Origin: Billgrantia bachuensis
GTDB taxonomy: Bacteria > Pseudomonadota > Gammaproteobacteria > Pseudomonadales > Halomonadaceae
DNA: 64,000 bases
Reading direction: 5' to 3'
NCBI RefSeq assembly: GCF_011742165.1
Contig: NZ_JAAQTO010000017.1
Location: 61,861-125,860, forward strand
In this document: in pieces, positions 8,760 through 19,220 of the stretch
Layout: every line of letters starts with the position of its first letter
Position numbering within the stretch: position 1 is the first letter of the stretch
Made by a program: the position numbers and the translations under genes
The notes under the pieces: model-generated
Told to the model about the DNA's origin: nothing
Databases searched by the model: none
The model's input: only the letters and a program-made list of their open reading frames with translations

Positions 8760-9914
8760 TCAAGGAGCGGTCTGTGTTCGCGCCGGAAAGCGCACCAACA
8801 CTTCACGTGCCTCCCCACCGCGGAGTATTTCCAGCGGCAGCAGGGTACCCGGCGGCTGGCGCCGTACCAGCCGCGTGAGGTCGGCGGGCTGCGCCAGGCG
8901 CTCACCGGCCGCCCGCAGGATGACGTCCCCCTTCTCCAGCCCCGAACGCGCGGCCACGGAGCCTTCGAGCATGCCCTGTACCTCGACCCCGTCTGCGTGG
9001 GACGCGACGAGCACTCCCAACTGCATCGGCGGCTCGGCTTCCGCAGCCTCGGCAAGCGCGAACATGGCCCGTGCCAAGCCCGCAGGCTGTGGCTCGCACT
9101 CGCCATCGCCTGCCGTCCAGGGCAGCAGGGAAACGGGATCTTCGACACCCAGGTCAGCGAGCTGGTGGGGCACGCCGTGGCCGTACTGCAGGTGGCCCTG
9201 GCCGATCAGGCCGACCACCAGCTCGGCCTCGCCAGCCGCCCTCGCCAGCCCGGCAGCCATCGCGCGATCCCACACCAGCTGTGCCGCGATGAAGCGCTCG
9301 AGACCCTCGTTGTCGCCTGAGTTCGCGTGCTGAGCATGAATGGCGGCCAGGCGCTCACGATAGTCGGGTGGGGCCTCGGCCGGGGCGGAAATACCGAAGC
9401 GCTCGGCTTCGGGCACCGCCTGCCAGCCCTCCTCGACCAGCCTCTCTCGAAGTTCGGGTGTGACGTTGAGGGCCACGAGCGGCACTCGCTGCAGCCGGGC
9501 GAAGTGGAGAATCGGCAGGTAGAGTTCGGGATCGAAGCCCCAGGCGCCGTACCAGTCGCTCGCTTCGAGAAAAGCCGCCTCGTCGAGTTCGCCCGCCACC
9601 CAGGCGTCAAGGGCCGGTTGGGCCTCGCGCGGCAGCATCTCCAGGCCGATCGCCAGCTCGGGGCGCAGCGCATGCAGCCCGGCCAGCACATGCAGCTGCC
9701 AGCGGTGATGGTCGATGCGGTCGTGCTGCTCGCCAAGCATTACCACGTCGCGACCGGCCAGTTCGGCGAACAGCGCGGCGCTATCCAGCCGCTCACCGCC
9801 GGGCTGGTACCACTGGCCGGGGTCGGGGCAGGTGTCGGCACGCACCGGCAGGGGTGCAAGGGTCAGGCAGGCCAGCATGGCCAGCGTGCGGAACCAGGTG
9901 GGCGGGTGTCGCAT
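8760..9914 (-). CDS. ChaN-like haem-binding protein with C-terminal PDZ domain
   Basis: A 384-residue exported protein. An N-terminal signal (MRHPPTWFRTLAMLACLTL...) precedes a ChaN/DUF399-type domain containing VVMLGEQHDRIDHHRWQ, GLEMLPREAQ and VVGLIGQGHLQYGHGVPH. The last ~95 residues form a PDZ-like domain (GVEVQGMLEGSVAARSGLEKGDVI). ChaN proteins bind haem and are linked to haem or iron handling; the PDZ domain suggests binding to a protein partner. The start at 9914 was chosen for its GGAG spacing. It probably follows the MFS gene in one transcript, since the gap is 57 bases. Confidence 0.82.
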   Translation of the reverse strand: MRHPPTWFRTLAMLACLTLAPLPVRADTCPDPGQWYQPGGERLDSAALFAELAGRDVVMLGEQHDRIDHHRWQLHVLAGLHALRPELAIGLEMLPREAQPALDAWVAGELDEAAFLEASDWYGAWGFDPELYLPILHFARLQRVPLVALNVTPELRERLVEEGWQAVPEAERFGISAPAEAPPDYRERLAAIHAQHANSGDNEGLERFIAAQLVWDRAMAAGLARAAGEAELVVGLIGQGHLQYGHGVPHQLADLGVEDPVSLLPWTAGDGECEPQPAGLARAMFALAEAAEAEPPMQLGVLVASHADGVEVQGMLEGSVAARSGLEKGDVILRAAGERLAQPADLTRLVRRQPPGTLLPLEILRGGEAREVLVRFPARTQTAP

Positions 9915-9971
9915 CGGCATCTCCAATCGAACTGCCGACAATGATGGCGCATTGCGCCTCACCAGGCAGCA

Positions 9972-11273
9972 TCAGGCTGCCTCCTCCTGCACCTCGTCGC
10001 CGCCCTCCTCGAAGTGGAACTCCAGCTGGGTCGGCTCCAGGCGCGGATCGAGTTCGGCGAAATGCGGCGTTTCCAGCGTGGGCACCGCGACGAAGGGCTC
10101 CTGCTCGACCTCTTCCACCGGCACGCCGGGACGACGGCGCAAGCGCAGCGCCACGAACGCCGCCAGGGCCAGCGAGGCACCTCCCAGGAACACCCATAGC
10201 CCGTCGGGGCCCACCAGGCGCATGACTAGCGAGGCGGTAAAGGGACCGATGATCGAGCCGATGCCGTACCAGATCATCAGCTTGGCGTTGGCGGCCACGA
10301 CCTCGCCGGGTTCGAGCCAATCGTTGGTGTGCGCCAAGCTCAGGGCGTAGAGGGTATGCAGCATGGCGGTATGGAAACAGGCCGCCACGACCAGCATCCA
10401 GAAGTCGATGCGCACCATCATCGACACGAAGGCACCAGATATCGTCATCATCACGGCCATGCCGAGGATCACCTTGCGCCGGTCGATGTAGTCTGAAAGC
10501 CGCCCCAGCCCCCACTGGGCGAACAGCGCCACCATGGTGGTGATCGCCATGAAGCGCGCCGTCTCGCCGGTGGTCAGGCCGATCTCCTGACCGTAGAACG
10601 GCGTCATGGCAAAGAAGGCCTGCACCATCATGCCGGCGGTGAAGGCACCGACCAGGCCTACCGGGGCGCGCTTGAACAGCGCCTTCAGGCGGATCTTCTG
10701 CGGCTGGAAATCGTGGGCTTGGCGCGGACCATGGATGCGCACGATCGACAGCGGCACCAGCGACAGGGCGAACAGCATGCCGACCAGGGAGAACAGCGCC
10801 GGCCCCGCCGGATCGCCGAAGTTGAGCAACCACTGCCCGCCGGCCAGCGACAGGGTCGAGATGATCATGTAGAGCGCCAGCACCCGACCGCGATTCTCGT
10901 TCGTCGACTCGCCCGAAACCCACGACTCCATCACCATCAGCATGCCCGCGGTGGCGACCCCGCCGATCAGCCGCCAGGCCAGCCAGGCCCAGGGGTTGAC
11001 CCACAGGCCGTGGAGCATGGCGGTGACCGCCAGCAGGCCGGCACAGGCGGAAAACACCCGGATATGGCCAACGCTGCGGATGCGTTTCTCCAGCGCATAG
11101 CTGCCCAGCACGAAGCCGAGCGAGAAACTCGACATCAGCAGGCCCGCCATCTGCGAGGGGAAGCCCTCGATGGACATGCGCACCCCGAGCAGGGTCATGA
11201 TCAGGCCGTGGCCGAGCAGGAAACTGATTTCGCAGACGAACAGGATCGGAAGGGTAGCCGGTAGACTGCGCAA
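9972..11273 (-). CDS. major facilitator superfamily transporter (YcaD-like)
   Basis: About 433 residues with roughly twelve hydrophobic segments. The MFS loop signatures include the LSDYIDRRKV block between the two halves. A charged C-terminal tail follows the last membrane segment. It resembles YcaD-type permeases of unknown substrate. I favour a TTG start at 11273 because GGAG lies 7 bases upstream. A GTG at 11312 would place the start inside a strong hairpin. Confidence 0.82.
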   Translation of the reverse strand: MRSLPATLPILFVCEISFLLGHGLIMTLLGVRMSIEGFPSQMAGLLMSSFSLGFVLGSYALEKRIRSVGHIRVFSACAGLLAVTAMLHGLWVNPWAWLAWRLIGGVATAGMLMVMESWVSGESTNENRGRVLALYMIISTLSLAGGQWLLNFGDPAGPALFSLVGMLFALSLVPLSIVRIHGPRQAHDFQPQKIRLKALFKRAPVGLVGAFTAGMMVQAFFAMTPFYGQEIGLTTGETARFMAITTMVALFAQWGLGRLSDYIDRRKVILGMAVMMTISGAFVSMMVRIDFWMLVVAACFHTAMLHTLYALSLAHTNDWLEPGEVVAANAKLMIWYGIGSIIGPFTASLVMRLVGPDGLWVFLGGASLALAAFVALRLRRRPGVPVEEVEQEPFVAVPTLETPHFAELDPRLEPTQLEFHFEEGGDEVQEEAA

Positions 11274-11293
11274 GATGTCACTCCGTTGACGAT

Positions 11294-11322
11294 GCCGGAC
11301 GCGGTATTGCACCGCGTCCGGC
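11294..11322. terminator. 12-bp perfect hairpin between MFS and autotransporter genes
   Basis: GCCGGACGCGGT and ACCGCGTCCGGC form a perfect stem around the loop ATTGC. There is no T-tract on either strand. It could act as a rho-assisted terminator for the autotransporter gene or as an mRNA-stabilising element. Confidence 0.6.
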
Positions 11323-11403
11323 AGGGTTCATGCGCGCTTCAGTGTAGAGGGTTCCCCGGGACTGTCGCCAGCTGCTAGCCGGCGCTCGTGCCCGGTGGCG
11401 GCT

Positions 11404-13611
11404 TCAGAAGGTCATTTCGTAGTTGAACAGCAGGGTGATATCAGAACGGGCGTTGCGGTCATGCCCGGGTTCGCGCGTGTGATTGAGGTTGAAACCGATG
11501 GCCCCGCGTCGCTGGGTCTGGTAGCGGTAGCCCAGCTCGAACTCCTGCTGGCGGCCGCTCGGGGACAGCGTGACGCTGCGCTCCTCGTGGATCACATCGC
11601 CATCGATGGCCCGGCCCACGGGAACGGAGAGCGTGGCCTCGGCCTGGTCGATACGCATCGGCTGGCGATAGGCGAATGCCGTAGTGTGCCGTTCTCCGCT
11701 ACGCTGCAGGCCGATACTCAGCTCCTCGACCCGCGCAATATCGAGGTGCTGGATAAAACCGCTCCCTTCGGCCTCCCCTCGCCCTCGATCATAAAGAGCG
11801 AAGGCCTGCCAATGCCGGCCCAGCCGGGCGTCCAGCCCCAGGCTGGCGTAACCGGTGCGATTGCGCTCGCCCAGCGTCAGCATTCCACTACCCTGCCCAC
11901 CCAGCAGGCCGTGGCGCTCATCGAGCACGCCGACTGTCGTGCTGACAGCCAACTGCGGCGAGATCTCGAAACGCATGCCAACGTCGCTGCGACTGGCCTG
12001 GTACTCCTCACCCAGCGCGACGCCCCACTCGGTGCCGTCCCCCATCCAGTGACGCGCCTGGAGAGTGGCTCGGTGGCTCAATGCGTAGTCGTTGCGCAAC
12101 CCATGCACGGTGTCCAACCCTCGGGTCAAATCGGAGCCGCCCTGAAAGGCGAGCAGCGGCATGATGCCCGACTCGGCGTAGGCGCTGGCCGGGTCCAGTT
12201 CGTCGCCGGCAAAACGGGTGAGCGTCCAGTCGTTGCGACCGAAGCGACCATCGAGGCGACTGGCAAGGGCCTCCCCATGACCATTTGTCTGCGAGGACCA
12301 GCTCAGCGCTCTCGCACTGCCCCGCTGCTCCTGGCGCTGATCGGGCGATGCACTGGAGAGCCGCGTCATGCGGCTGCGCTGTCGCGCCTCATGGGAGTCT
12401 CGCGGAAAGGCGTGAGCCGTCAGGTCGATGCGGTAGTCACGCCCCAACTCATCGAAGGCGGCAACGTCGGCAAGCGCCCCCGAGCTCGCCAGGCTGTCGC
12501 CATAGGCCCCGGAGAGCTGAACCAGGCTCTGCTCAAGAGACTGAGTGCCCTCATCCAGATGGCTTCCCGTAGCCAGCGCCAGCGAACCCGCCGGTGCCAG
12601 CGCAGCGTCGAGGTCCGCCTCGCCCTGGCCAAGGTAGTAGTAACCGCAGTTGACGTCACCGCCCTCACCACAACTCCCGTCCTGGTAGAGCGATGAGCTG
12701 CGGTCGGCGGTATCCAGCAGGCGCTGGGAAATCGTGGCGGCATCGAGATGCGGCCAGAGCGCGATCATCGCCGCCGCGTAGCCTGCCACTTGGGGGGCAG
12801 CGATCGAGGTCCCCGCCCACTCGGCGTAGGTGTCGTCCCCGGAGGCATCGGCCACGGTCTGGCGCCAAGGCGCGGTGAGAAAGCGCGCCTGCCAGTCGCT
12901 GTCCTCTCCCGGGTGGTTGCTGTTCGCGGCCAGCTGTATATCCCCGTCGTCACGCACCGAGCCGCCGACGATGAGCATGCGGGAATAGATGTCGTCGTGT
13001 AGGTGAATGGGCCGGTCGGCCTGCAGCGCCTCGCCACCGTTGCCCGCCGCGACCACGTAGACACTGCCCAGTCCGTCGTTGCCGGTCGCGATCCGACGCA
13101 GCGAGTCGAGCGAGTTGACGCCCAGGTAAGAGGCGCTCGGGGAAGGCGCGTTGACGCGCCCGCTCCAGCTATGGTTGATCACCCTGGCACCCTCGTCGGC
13201 CAAGTATCCGACGCTGTAGTCGAGCACGTTTGTCGCGGCGCGGCCTGGACTGCTGTCGGACGAAACCTTGGCCAGATAGAGCGCGGGGCTAACGTCGCCC
13301 TGCTCGACCAGCGACGCCACGGCGGTGCCATGATCTTCGTCGCCACTGACATCGCCACTGCCATCCACCAGGTTGACGGTCGCAAGGAGCGCAGGCGCCA
13401 GCGATTCGTGGGTAATCCGAAAACCAGTGTCGGCTACCCCGACCACCACACCTGCGTTATCGAAGGAGCGGAGGGTGGGGGTCGGTGCTGACTCGTGTAT
13501 GCCGTCTGAATTGGTGGGCTTGGTACCGCCACCACCGCCGCCGCCGCCGCAGGCAGATAGACCGACGACCAAAGGCAGGAGCCAGGGAGTTGTGATTCGG
13601 GAAGTAGGCAT
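11404..13611 (-). CDS. subtilisin-like autotransporter serine protease
   Basis: A 735-residue secreted protease carrying its own outer-membrane barrel. The N-terminus has a lipoprotein-like signal with lipobox LSAC (Cys21) and a run of eight glycines. The S8 peptidase triad is visible: Asp61 (VADTG), His94 (DHGT) and Ser269 (GTSIAAP). The C-terminal ~280 residues look like an autotransporter beta-domain rich in alternating residues and end in a terminal Phe (NYEMTF). The start at 13611 was chosen to place the signal at the N-terminus; no strong ribosome site is visible. It probably displays or releases the protease at the cell surface. Confidence 0.87.
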   Translation of the reverse strand: MPTSRITTPWLLPLVVGLSACGGGGGGGGTKPTNSDGIHESAPTPTLRSFDNAGVVVGVADTGFRITHESLAPALLATVNLVDGSGDVSGDEDHGTAVASLVEQGDVSPALYLAKVSSDSSPGRAATNVLDYSVGYLADEGARVINHSWSGRVNAPSPSASYLGVNSLDSLRRIATGNDGLGSVYVVAAGNGGEALQADRPIHLHDDIYSRMLIVGGSVRDDGDIQLAANSNHPGEDSDWQARFLTAPWRQTVADASGDDTYAEWAGTSIAAPQVAGYAAAMIALWPHLDAATISQRLLDTADRSSSLYQDGSCGEGGDVNCGYYYLGQGEADLDAALAPAGSLALATGSHLDEGTQSLEQSLVQLSGAYGDSLASSGALADVAAFDELGRDYRIDLTAHAFPRDSHEARQRSRMTRLSSASPDQRQEQRGSARALSWSSQTNGHGEALASRLDGRFGRNDWTLTRFAGDELDPASAYAESGIMPLLAFQGGSDLTRGLDTVHGLRNDYALSHRATLQARHWMGDGTEWGVALGEEYQASRSDVGMRFEISPQLAVSTTVGVLDERHGLLGGQGSGMLTLGERNRTGYASLGLDARLGRHWQAFALYDRGRGEAEGSGFIQHLDIARVEELSIGLQRSGERHTTAFAYRQPMRIDQAEATLSVPVGRAIDGDVIHEERSVTLSPSGRQQEFELGYRYQTQRRGAIGFNLNHTREPGHDRNARSDITLLFNYEMTF

Positions 13612-13863
13612 GAGTTGCGAGAACAAGCGAAGCGCCCTCTCCTCCTTGCTAAAGACAGCATGGGTATGAAGCGATTGCCAGTGAACTGGCCGAGATGCAG
13701 GATAAGGCGTTTCCTGACCGCCCAAATCCCGGTAAACGAAGTCTTAACGGCGCTATTTCCTTCTCGACGACGACATGTCTCCGTGCCTCGCTGTCGGCTT
13801 CGCTCGTCTGGGTCTACGCTGGGAGGCATCCACGCAAATGCTACAAGCAACTGGAGGTGCCTG

Positions 13864-14289
13864 ATGGCAAGGATGCGCAACCCGGCATGCCGTCGCCTGG
13901 GCTGGCTTGCCGCCCTGCTGGGCGTCGCCTGGCTGAGTTCCGCCGTGGCGGAGGAGCGTACGGCCTCGCCCGGCGAAGGCGCGGCGGGCCTGGATCCCGC
14001 CGAGACTATCGAACCGCCCGACGTGGACACCGGCCAATACGGGACCAGCAGCGGCATTACCCACTCCGATATGAACCAGGCGGAAGAAGGCTCCGGCAGC
14101 GGCCAGACCCAGGGCGACGATATGCATCAGACCCCCGCGGCGGGCTCCGATGCCGGCCCCGACTACGAAGTCCAAACACCCGAACGCGAGGCAGAGCCTG
14201 AGCAGCAGGCCCTGCCCGACGACCCGCTGGGTGCCGAGGACGAAGGCCGGCGGGAGAGCGGCGAGCCGCAAAGCAGCAACGAACAATAA
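13864..14289 (+). CDS. small acidic secreted protein upstream of formate dehydrogenase genes
   Basis: A 141-residue protein with a signal peptide (RLGWLAALLGVAWLSSAVAEE). The mature part is strongly acidic and low in hydrophobic residues, probably disordered, with GSGSGQTQGDDMHQT and many Glu/Pro pairs. A GGAGGTG ribosome site precedes the ATG. I do not recognise a family. It lies 210 bases upstream of fdnG on the same strand, and could be unrelated to it. Confidence 0.6.
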   Translation: MARMRNPACRRLGWLAALLGVAWLSSAVAEERTASPGEGAAGLDPAETIEPPDVDTGQYGTSSGITHSDMNQAEEGSGSGQTQGDDMHQTPAAGSDAGPDYEVQTPEREAEPEQQALPDDPLGAEDEGRRESGEPQSSNEQ

Positions 14290-14499
14290 AGCCGCACTGA
14301 ACAATAGGCGACTCCGCTACGCATCGTAACAAGTCGTTCGGCAGCGCCTGCCGAGAACCGCTACGCTTTGCGTAGAACATGCACACGCCGCCTTGGGCGC
14401 AAAGCCCGCAGCGTGCCGAGAACGACAAGCGGTGACAAGACCGACCGCGATAGCGACCAGGCAGAACAAGAGGGTATAGAAACCAGGCAGGAGACCTCC

Positions 14500-17400
14500 A
14501 TGACCCTTCGGGTGACACGCAGACAATTCTTCAAGCTAGGTGCGGCGGGAATGGCCACGTCCAGCATGGCCATGATGGGCTTCGCCCCGGAACCCGCCGT
14601 CGCTTCCATCCGCCATTTCAAGCTGACCGGCGCCAAGATCACGCGCAGCAACTGCACCTACTGCTCGGTGGGCTGCGGCGTACTGCTCTACAGCCGGGGC
14701 GATGCGGCGATCAACAACGTCGACGATATCTATCACGTGGAGGGCGACCCGGACCATCCGGTGAGCCGCGGCTCACTGTGCCCCAAGGGCGCCGGGCTGC
14801 TCGATTACATCCAGAGCGACTCCCGGCTGCGCTACCCCCAGGTGCGCGAGGCCGGCAGCGACGAATGGAAGCGGATCGACTGGGACGAAGCGCTGGAGCG
14901 CATCGCACGCCACATGAAGGACGACCGTGACGCCAACTTCGTCGCCGATGACGACGACGGCAATACCGTCAACCACTGGATCTCGACGGGGATGTTGGCG
15001 GCTTCGGCCTCGACCAACGAGACCGCCTACCTGACGCACAAGGTGGTACGCAGCCTCGGCATGGTGGCCTTCGACAATCAGGCGCGCGTCTGACACGGAC
15101 CGACGGTGGCAGGTCTTGCCCCAACATTCGGTCGCGGCGCCATGACCAATCACTGGGTCGACATTCGTAATGCCGATCTCATCATTGCCATGGGCGGCAA
15201 CCCCGCCGAAGCGCATCCCGTGGGCTTCCGCTGGGTCATGGAGGCCAAGGAGAAGAACGACGCCCGACTCGTCGTGGTGGACCCTCGCTTCAACCGCACG
15301 GCGGCGGTGGCGGACTATTACGCCGAGATACGCACCGGTACCGATATCGCCTTCCTCGGTGGGTTGATCAGCTACCTGATCGAAAACGGCCTTTTCCATC
15401 AGGATTACGTGCGCGCCTATACCGATGCCAGCCTGATCGTCAGCCCCGAGTTCGGCTTCGACGACGGTCTGTTCAGCGGCTATGACGCCGACAACGGCGA
15501 GTACGACAAGTCGAGCTGGCAGTACGAGTACGACGACGAGGGCCATGCTCGGCGCGACGAAACGCTGCAACACCCACGCTGCGTCTTCCAGATGATGCGC
15601 CAGCACTATAGCCGCTACACCCTCGAGCTGGTCTCCTCGGTGTGCGGCACGCCGCGCGACAAGATTCAGCGTGTGTGGGACATGATCGCCGAGACGGCCG
15701 TTCCCGATCGCACCATGACCTTCCTCTACGCACTGGGCTGGACGCAGCACTCGATCGGCTCGCAGATCATTCGCACCGCGGCCATTGTCCAGCTCTTGCT
15801 GGGCAACATGGGCATGCGCGGTGGCGGGGTCAACGCCCTACGCGGCCACTCCAACATTCAGGGCCTGACCGATCTCGGCCTGCTCTCCAATCTGTTGCCG
15901 GGCTACCTGACGTTGCCTCGCTCCGGCGAGCAGGAGTACGACCAGTACATTCTGGAACGGGCGCGACCGCCCCTGGTGCCCGACGAAGTTTCCTATTGGC
16001 GTTATTACGAGCGCTTCCATGTCAGCCTGATGAAGGCGTGGTTCGGCGATGCCGCCCAGGAGGAGAACGATTGGCGCTTCGACTGGCTGCCGAAGATGGG
16101 CGTGGACCTTTACGACATCCTGCACACTTTCGAGCGCATGCATCAGGGCGAGGTGAACGGCTATATCTGCCAGGGCTTCAATCCGCTGGCGGCATTCCCG
16201 CACAAGGCCAAGACCACCGAGTCGCTGTCGCGGCTGAAGTACCTGGTGGTGATCGATCCCCTGCGCACCGAGACGGCTGAGTTCTGGAAGAACCACGGCG
16301 AGTATCACGACGTGGACCCGGCCGCGATCGATACCGAGGTGTTTCGCCTGCCCACCACCGCCTTCGCAGAGGAGGACGGCACTATCGTCAACAGCTCCCG
16401 GTGGCTGCAGTGGTTCTGGGCGGCGGCGCCCCCTCCGGGCGAATCACGCTCCGATACGGCCATCATGGCGGGCATCTTCCTGCGTCTACAGCGGCTCTAT
16501 CGGGAAGAGGGCGGCCCCTTCCCCGAGCCGATCCTCAATTTGCATTGGCCCTACCGCCGCCCCGATGAACCGAGCCCCGAGGAGCTGGCGCGCGAGTACA
16601 ACGGCTGGGCGCTGGAGGATGTCTTCGACGAGGAGCGCAATCTGGTGGTCCGCGCCGGTGAGCAGGTCGAGGACTTCGGCATGCTGCGTGCCGACGGTTC
16701 CACCGCCTGCGGCTGTTGGCTGTTCGCCGGCTGCTGGACCGAGGGCGGCAACCAGATGGTGCGCCGCGACAACTCCGACCCCTACGGCACCGGCCAGACG
16801 CTGGGCTGGGCCTGGTCGTGGCCCGCCAACCGCCGCATCCTCTACAACCGCGCCAGCGCCCGCCCCGACGGCACGCCCTGGGCGGCGCGCAAGGCCGTGG
16901 TGTGGTGGAATGGCCAGCGCTGGGTCGGCAACGACGTGCCTGACTTCCCGCCGACCTCCGCCCCAGGCGACGGCCAGGCGCCGTTCATCATGAACCAGAC
17001 CGGGCGCGGTCAGATCTTCGCGCGCGATCGCATGAACGAAGGGCCCTTCCCCGAGCATTACGAGCCTTTCGAGACGCCGATCGCCAACAACCCGCTGCAC
17101 CCGGACAATCCCTTGGCCAAGCACAACCCGGGGGCTCGGGTATTCGAACAGGACCGCGAGAACTTCGGTACCTTCGAGGAGTTCCCGCATGCCGCGACCA
17201 GCTATCGTCTGACCGAGCATTTCCACTACTGGACGATGCATAACCGGCTCAACGCCATCGCCCAACCGGAGAAATTCGTCGAGATCGGCGAGAGCCTGGC
17301 CGAGGAGTTGGGCATCGCCAAGGGCGACCGCGTGCGGGTCAGCTCCAAGCGCGGCTTCATCGAGGCCGTTGCGGTGGTGACCAAGCGCATTCGTCCGCTG

Positions 17401-17568
17401 CAGGTCGCCGGCCAGACCGTGCACCAGGTCGGGATCCCGCTGCACTGGGGCTTTCTCGGCGAGACGAAGAAGTCCTACCTAACCAACACCCTGACGCCAT
17501 CCGTCGGCGACGGTAATACGCAAACACCGGAATTCAAGTCGTTCCTGGTGCGGGTCGAGAAGCTATAG
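14500..17568 (+). CDS. fdnG: formate dehydrogenase-N alpha subunit, selenocysteine-containing
   Basis: About 1022 residues, decoded through an in-frame UGA at 15091-15093 as selenocysteine 198. This is the molybdopterin enzyme subunit that oxidises formate to CO2. A twin-arginine signal (TRRQFFK) sends the folded enzyme to the periplasm. Cys52, Cys55, Cys59 and Cys94 bind a [4Fe-4S] cluster. Residues around the UGA (DNQARV-Sec-HGPTVAGLAPTFGRGAMTNHW) match E. coli FdnG/FdoG almost exactly. Automated annotation would split the gene at the UGA into 14500-15093 and a second frame. A 30-base gap separates it from fdnH, whose ribosome site is AAGGAGG. Confidence 0.96.
15091..15132 (+). promoter_or_regulatory. 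SECIS element directing selenocysteine insertion
   Basis: Starting at the UGA of fdnG, the RNA can form a hairpin whose apex is GGCA-GGTCT-TGCC (15108-15120). The GGTC apical loop and its distance from the UGA match the fdhF and fdnG SECIS elements of E. coli, which bind SelB. Confidence 0.87.
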
Positions 17569-17598
17569 GCCAGGGAAAGGACAAGGAGGCGAAACGAC

Positions 17599-18528
17599 AT
17601 GAGAGGCGACCAGATCAATCTGCAGAACGTCATCGCCCGGTCGGCGACTCAGGTGCCCTCGCCCCAGGAGCGGAGCGGTGGTGTGGATCGCGTGACCAAG
17701 CTGATCGACGTATCGCGCTGCATCGGCTGCAAGGCGTGCCAAGTGGCCTGCGCCGAGTGGAACGACCTGCGCGACGAGGTCGGCGAGTGCGTCGGTGAAT
17801 ACGACAACCCGCTCGATCTCACACCCGACACCTGGCAGGTGATGCGCTTCGATGAATACGAGGACGAGCAGGGCAACCTCGAATGGCTGATCCGCAAGGA
17901 CAACTGCATGCACTGCGCCGAGCCGGGTTGCCTCGAGGCGTGCCCGGCGCCCGGCGCCATCGTGCAGTACGCCAACGGCATCGTCGACTTCAATTCGGAG
18001 CACTGCATCGGCTGCGGCTATTGCGTATCGGGCTGCCCCTTTGACGTGCCGCGCATCTCGAAGAAGGACCACAAGGCCTACAAGTGCACGCTCTGCTCCG
18101 ACCGGGTGTTCCATGGCCTGGAGCCGGCCTGCGTGAAGTCATGCCCCACCGGCTCGATCATGTTCGGCACCCGCGAGGACATGTTCGACCTGGCCGAGAC
18201 CCGCACGAATTTCCTCAAGAGCCGCGGCTTCGACAACGCCGGGGTCTACAACCCCGAAGGGGTCGACGGCACCCATGTGATCTACGTGCTGCAGCACGCC
18301 GACCGGCCGGGGCTCTACAGCCACCTGCCCGAGGACCCGCGCATCAGCCCGCTGGTAGACGCTTGGAAGGGCGTGACCAAGCCGCTGGCCTCCATGGCGA
18401 TCGGCCTGGCCGCCCTGACCGGCTTCTTCCACTACGTCACCGCCGGCCCAAAGGAATACGGCGAGGAGGACGAAGCGGCAGTGCGCGAGGATGAGGCCCG
18501 CGAACGCGAACGGGAGGAACGCCCATGA
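17599..18528 (+). CDS. fdnH: formate dehydrogenase-N beta (iron-sulfur) subunit
   Basis: A 309-residue electron-transfer subunit with four ferredoxin-like cysteine clusters: [37 protein letters not shown], and CTLCSDRV paired with ACVKSCP. It moves electrons from the molybdenum subunit to the membrane haem subunit. A single C-terminal transmembrane helix ([18 protein letters not shown]) anchors it, as in FdnH. The acidic/basic tail after the helix is cytoplasmic. It overlaps the fdnI start by four bases. Confidence 0.96.
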   Translation: MRGDQINLQNVIARSATQVPSPQERSGGVDRVTKLIDVSRCIGCKACQVACAEWNDLRDEVGECVGEYDNPLDLTPDTWQVMRFDEYEDEQGNLEWLIRKDNCMHCAEPGCLEACPAPGAIVQYANGIVDFNSEHCIGCGYCVSGCPFDVPRISKKDHKAYKCTLCSDRVFHGLEPACVKSCPTGSIMFGTREDMFDLAETRTNFLKSRGFDNAGVYNPEGVDGTHVIYVLQHADRPGLYSHLPEDPRISPLVDAWKGVTKPLASMAIGLAALTGFFHYVTAGPKEYGEEDEAAVREDEAREREREERP

Positions 18529-19220
18529 GCCTGGCCAAATCGGACCCCGCACTGCGGCGCTACAGCGTATGGAACCGCCTCAACCACTGGCTCGTAGCGA
18601 TCAGCTTCGTGCTGCTGGTGTTGAGCGGGCTGCCGTTCTTCCACCCCTTCTTCTGGCCGTTGACGGCACTGTTCGGCGGGCCCACCATGACGCGCATCCT
18701 GCATCCCTATATCGGCCTGTTCATGTCGCTGATGTTCCTCTTCATGGCGATCGCCTTCTTCAAGGAGAGCTTGATCCGTCGGCGTGACATCCAGTGGCTC
18801 AAGCAGATCCGCGACGTGCTGGCCAATCGCGACGAAAAGCTGCCGCCGGTGGGCAAGAACAACGCCGGCCAGAAGCTGGTGTACTGGATCATGCTCGGCT
18901 GCATCGTCCTGCTCTTGATCACCGGCCTGCTGATCTGGCAGCCCTACTTCGCCGACGCCGTCCCCATCACCCTGCGTCGGCTGGCATCCCTGGGGCATGC
19001 CTTCGTCGCCTTTCTCGCCATCATTACCCTGATCATCCACGTCTACTCGGGTATCTGGGTCAAGGGCTCGTTCCAGGCCATGGTGCGCGGCCGGGTCAGT
19101 TGGGCCTGGGCACGCCATCACCATGGCCTGTGGTACGAGGAGGAGCGCGAGAAGGCGCGCAAGCACCGCGCGATCAGCCGTCGCCATGACACGCCCACGA
19201 ACCGACAGGAGTCGCCGTGA
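18525..19220 (+). CDS. fdnI: formate dehydrogenase-N gamma subunit (cytochrome b556)
   Basis: A 231-residue inner-membrane cytochrome b that passes electrons to the quinone pool. It has four hydrophobic segments and histidines in the places used for haem ligation in FdnI, such as RLNHW near the N-terminus and the late [12 protein letters not shown] helix. The ATG overlaps the fdnH stop (ATGA), and the end overlaps the fdhE start. This points to translationally coupled subunits. Confidence 0.95.
   Translation: MSLAKSDPALRRYSVWNRLNHWLVAISFVLLVLSGLPFFHPFFWPLTALFGGPTMTRILHPYIGLFMSLMFLFMAIAFFKESLIRRRDIQWLKQIRDVLANRDEKLPPVGKNNAGQKLVYWIMLGCIVLLLITGLLIWQPYFADAVPITLRRLASLGHAFVAFLAIITLIIHVYSGIWVKGSFQAMVRGRVSWAWARHHHGLWYEEEREKARKHRAISRRHDTPTNRQESP

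Noticed and set aside
15106..17568. Separate gene starting after the fdnG UGA
   Set aside because: It is the continuation of one selenoprotein; family similarity is unbroken across the UGA and a SECIS is present.
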